Source of the DNA: Mucilaginibacter flavus
GTDB lineage: Bacteria; Bacteroidota; Bacteroidia; Sphingobacteriales; Sphingobacteriaceae
Length of the DNA stretch: 64,000 nucleotides
Direction of reading: 5' to 3'
Assembly (NCBI RefSeq): GCF_030409315.1
Contig: NZ_JAUFPS010000012.1
Location: forward strand, 295,820-359,819
Below the pieces are notes generated by a model that was given only the letters and a program-made list of their open reading frames with translations, searched no databases and had not been told where the DNA came from. Made by a program: the position numbers and the translations under genes. Shown here one piece after another: positions 62,043 through 64,000 of this stretch. The stretch's first letter is position 1. Every line of letters starts with the position of its first letter.

Positions 62043-62537
62043 ATCCACCTTAATCCCTTTATAATACTCGGCAGCCTGATAATCTTTTCTAAGCGGAAAA
62101 CCATCCCAATCATCGGGGAGCAGTATGCGGCGTAAATCGGGGTGACCTTCAAAAAAGATGCCTAACAAGTCGTAGGCTTCGCGTTCATGCCAGTCGGCAG
62201 TGCGGTATACCGTGGTAACGCTTTTAAATTCAGGCAACTGATCGCTTTCGCGGTCATGCGGCTTGCTTACTTTAAGGGTAAGCTGTGTTTTAAAGGGGAT
62301 GGATGTTAAATGATAAACCACACCGTAACGGTTGGCATCATCATTATAATGCATCCCGCTCAGGCTGGCTAAAAAATCGAAATACGTTTTAGGGTTATTG
62401 CGCAGCTCCAGGCAAACGGCAACAATATCGTCGGGATTAATCAACAGGGCAGGTTGTAAGCCTCCGGTTTCTTCGCCGGCAATTACAGCCTCACCAAATT
62501 TTTCGATGAGTAATTGTTTAATATCGGTAAACATCAT
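62040..62537 (-). CDS. nuoC: NADH-quinone oxidoreductase subunit C
   Basis: 165 residues with the complex I 30-kDa signature EREAYDLLGIFFEGHPDLRR (in part) and LPDDWDGFPLRKDY. The subunit belongs to the peripheral arm of complex I. Its ATG overlaps the pdxH stop (ATGA), so translation is probably coupled. No other nuo gene lies next to it in this window, although the family is usually found in a nuoA-N operon. The second Met could also be the start. Confidence 0.93.
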   Translation of the reverse strand: MMFTDIKQLLIEKFGEAVIAGEETGGLQPALLINPDDIVAVCLELRNNPKTYFDFLASLSGMHYNDDANRYGVVYHLTSIPFKTQLTLKVSKPHDRESDQLPEFKSVTTVYRTADWHEREAYDLLGIFFEGHPDLRRILLPDDWDGFPLRKDYQAAEYYKGIKVD

Positions 62538-63181
62538 GGCGCTAAACGTACTTTTTTCCAGGTCTTTTTATCGGTTCTTTTGTACAGTATACGATCATGC
62601 AGGCGGCTTCTTCTGCCCTGCCAAAACTCTACCAATTGCGGTTTTAAAATATATCCCCCCCAATATGATGGTTTTGGTATGTCTTTATCCTCGTATTCGA
62701 CCTGTAGTTCGGTCATTTTTTGCTCCAACACATCCCGGTTTTCAATTTCCTGGCTCTGTGGCGATGCTACCGCGCCTAACTGGCTTAGTTTAGGGCGCGA
62801 GTGAAAATATCTTTCAGATGCTTCTTTAGTTAGTTTCTCAATAGTACCCTCAATGCGCACCTGGCGTTCCAGTTCGCCCCAAAAAAAGGTGATAGCGGCC
62901 TGTGGGTTTTTGGTAAGTTCCTTACCCTTGCGGCTTAAATAGTTGGTATAAAATATAAAGCCATTGGGGTTAAAACCTTTCAACAATACAATACGCGCCG
63001 ATGGCTTGCCATTGGTGGTAGCGGTAGCCAGTGTCATGGCGTTGGGCTCATGCAATTTTGCGGCAACAGCTTCGTTAAACCATTGTTCAAATTGATTTAT
63101 CGGGTCGCCTTTAGTGTTTTGCTCTTCTAAGGTGGCGGCAGCGTAATCCTGCCTTAAGTTTTGTAGTTCCTGCTGATCCAT
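62534..63181 (-). CDS. pdxH: Pyridoxamine 5'-phosphate oxidase
   Basis: 215 residues. It oxidises pyridoxine or pyridoxamine phosphate to PLP with FMN. Typical parts are ARIVLLKGF near 60, FYTNYLSRKGKEL, FFWGELERQVRIEGT, SYWGGYILKPQLVEFWQGR and the C-terminal RLAP. Length and order match E. coli PdxH. The last 4 bp overlap nuoC. An exact -7 element ends 5 nt before its ATG. Confidence 0.96.
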   Translation of the reverse strand: MDQQELQNLRQDYAAATLEEQNTKGDPINQFEQWFNEAVAAKLHEPNAMTLATATTNGKPSARIVLLKGFNPNGFIFYTNYLSRKGKELTKNPQAAITFFWGELERQVRIEGTIEKLTKEASERYFHSRPKLSQLGAVASPQSQEIENRDVLEQKMTELQVEYEDKDIPKPSYWGGYILKPQLVEFWQGRRSRLHDRILYKRTDKKTWKKVRLAP

Positions 63182-63186
63182 CGATG

Positions 63187-63194
63187 CAAACTTA
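63187..63194 (-). promoter_or_regulatory. Promoter -7 element at the pdxH start
   Basis: TAAGTTTG on the minus strand is an exact TAnnTTTG and ends 5 nt before the ATG (CATCG between), predicting a leaderless or near-leaderless pdxH-nuoC mRNA. Confidence 0.5.
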
Positions 63195-63292
63195 CAAATT
63201 AATTAATCCGTATAACCTGATAACAATCATTTTCGTTTTCGTTATTGGACATATTTTTACTATGCTTGTTGTATCATTATAAATAAACCTTT

Positions 63293-63856
63293 ATGCTAAG
63301 TACTATATCGGCAGCCGCGGGGCGTTTACTTATTTCGGAGCCCTTTATGATGGACCCTAATTTTAAAAGGTCGGTAATTATCCTTACAGAATACTCTGCC
63401 GATGGTGCCATGGGTTTCATTTTAAACCACCAGGGCGAGTACATGCTGGGCGATGTATTGCCCGATGTATCATACTCCGAAATGCCCGTGTATGACGGCG
63501 GACCGGTAGCGCAAAACACCCTGCATTTTATACACCGCGCGCCCGAAAAAATTGAAGGCGGTATTGAAATAGCCAGCGGTATTTACTGGGGCGGCGACTT
63601 TGAACAGGTAAAAAAACTGGTGAGCAACTATCAGCTGGATGCCACTGAAATTAAATTTTTTGCCGGCTACAGCGGCTGGACTGCCCAACAATTAGATAAT
63701 GAAATACTGGCAGATAGCTGGATAGTATCTGACCACCTGGCCCCCGAAACTCCTTTTAGCAACGAAGAGCAAAACCTTTGGAAAGACGTAATCAAAGGTC
63801 TTGGCCAGCGCTACGCCCACATCGCCAATTTCCCGGAAGACCCGGCGTTGAATTGA
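63293..63856 (+). CDS. YqgE/AlgH family protein
   Basis: 187 residues of the YqgE/AlgH fold: LLISEPFMMDPNFKRSVIIL near the start, GAMGFILN near 40, GGPVAQNTLHFIHR near 70 and GYSGWTAQQLDNEI near 125. The family is widespread; its role is uncertain (AlgH was linked to alginate regulation in Pseudomonas). No partner gene is nearby. Confidence 0.93.
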   Translation: MLSTISAAAGRLLISEPFMMDPNFKRSVIILTEYSADGAMGFILNHQGEYMLGDVLPDVSYSEMPVYDGGPVAQNTLHFIHRAPEKIEGGIEIASGIYWGGDFEQVKKLVSNYQLDATEIKFFAGYSGWTAQQLDNEILADSWIVSDHLAPETPFSNEEQNLWKDVIKGLGQRYAHIANFPEDPALN

Positions 63857-63999
63857 GTTGATCGTGTGCGGGTTGCCTGGTGCGAGATTCGGGAGCTTGA
63901 TGGTTATAGAATCGGGAATACAAATATTACAAAGGGTAAAAACCAAAAGTCCTTGTTCCTTTGTCCAAAAGTCTTTAGTCCAATAATGGCAATACCTTC
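63857..63999. other. Right-edge spacer with AAGTCC/TTTGTCC words
   Basis: The last 140 bp hold the words AAAAGTCCTTGTTCCTTTGTCC and AAAGTCTTTAGTCC (about 63945-63984; first one given in part), the same family as 12723-12830. An ATG at 63985 (MAIPS) may start a gene beyond the window, but five codons are not enough to call it. Confidence 0.35.
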
Positions 64000-64000
64000 G

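Noticed and set aside
63985..63999. Start of a gene at the right edge (ATG GCA ATA CCT TCG)
   Set aside because: Only five codons are visible; not enough to call a coding region, although some restriction-endonuclease-like proteins begin similarly.

Overview
The window looks like chromosomal DNA of a Bacteroidota, most likely Sphingobacteriaceae (Mucilaginibacter- or Pedobacter-like). The evidence is Bacteroidota-type -7 promoter elements (TAnnTTTG), weak Shine-Dalgarno signals, many Ala-Gln-type signal peptides and lipoproteins, BlaI/M56 pairs with plug-like tails, MG2-domain and DUF2807 proteins, and Bacteroidota-style ClpX, ClpP and PEP carboxylase. I see no rRNA, tRNA, CRISPR array, transposase or phage gene.

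Layout. 1-4.9 kb: partial amn, then clpX, clpP and tig, all leftward, separated by intergenic repeats. 5-9.7 kb: a membrane-anchored cytochrome c with one damaged heme motif, then three DUF2807 (GIN-domain) envelope proteins, two of them a recent tandem duplication; all three share an apparent ECF-sigma promoter. 9.9-19.2 kb: a lipoprotein, a BlaI-M56 sensor/repressor pair, a TIM-barrel/M28 peptidase/GNAT run, small unknowns, a CYTH protein and a tandem pair of paralogous envelope proteins. 19.4-30.7 kb: an MG2/plug protein, DUF1761, DUF6526, aldo/keto reductase, YciI-like, galK, a SpoU methyltransferase, a YdeI-like protein, an AT-rich orphan SUKH-like gene, SRPBCC, Crp/Fnr and AhpD-like genes. 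30.8-37 kb: ppc, divergent from a FUSC transporter, then 1.15 kb of nested repeats. 37-48 kb: aldo/keto reductase, hybrid histidine kinase, SDR, AraC regulator, DUF983, ABC exporter, HAD hydrolase and accC. 47.8-57.4 kb: c-type cytochrome, SDR, a secreted Hint-domain protein, a Tat-type aminotransferase, a frameshifted Tat-type amine oxidase, two paralogous secreted proteins, threonine aldolase and aldo/keto reductase. 57.5-64 kb: topoisomerase IB, a second BlaI-M56 pair, nuoC coupled to pdxH, and a YqgE protein.

Most genes are housekeeping or envelope-stress genes. The unusual content is mainly between genes. Many intergenic spaces are filled by short-word degenerate repeats arranged as facing inverted arms, and in at least ten genes the repeat begins exactly at the stop codon. 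Two MITE-like composite elements share terminal inverted repeats and are flanked by 12-13 bp direct repeats. Several exact -7 elements lie 3-8 nt before the start codon, which predicts leaderless mRNAs. All functional calls are from reading motifs by eye; no database search was run.
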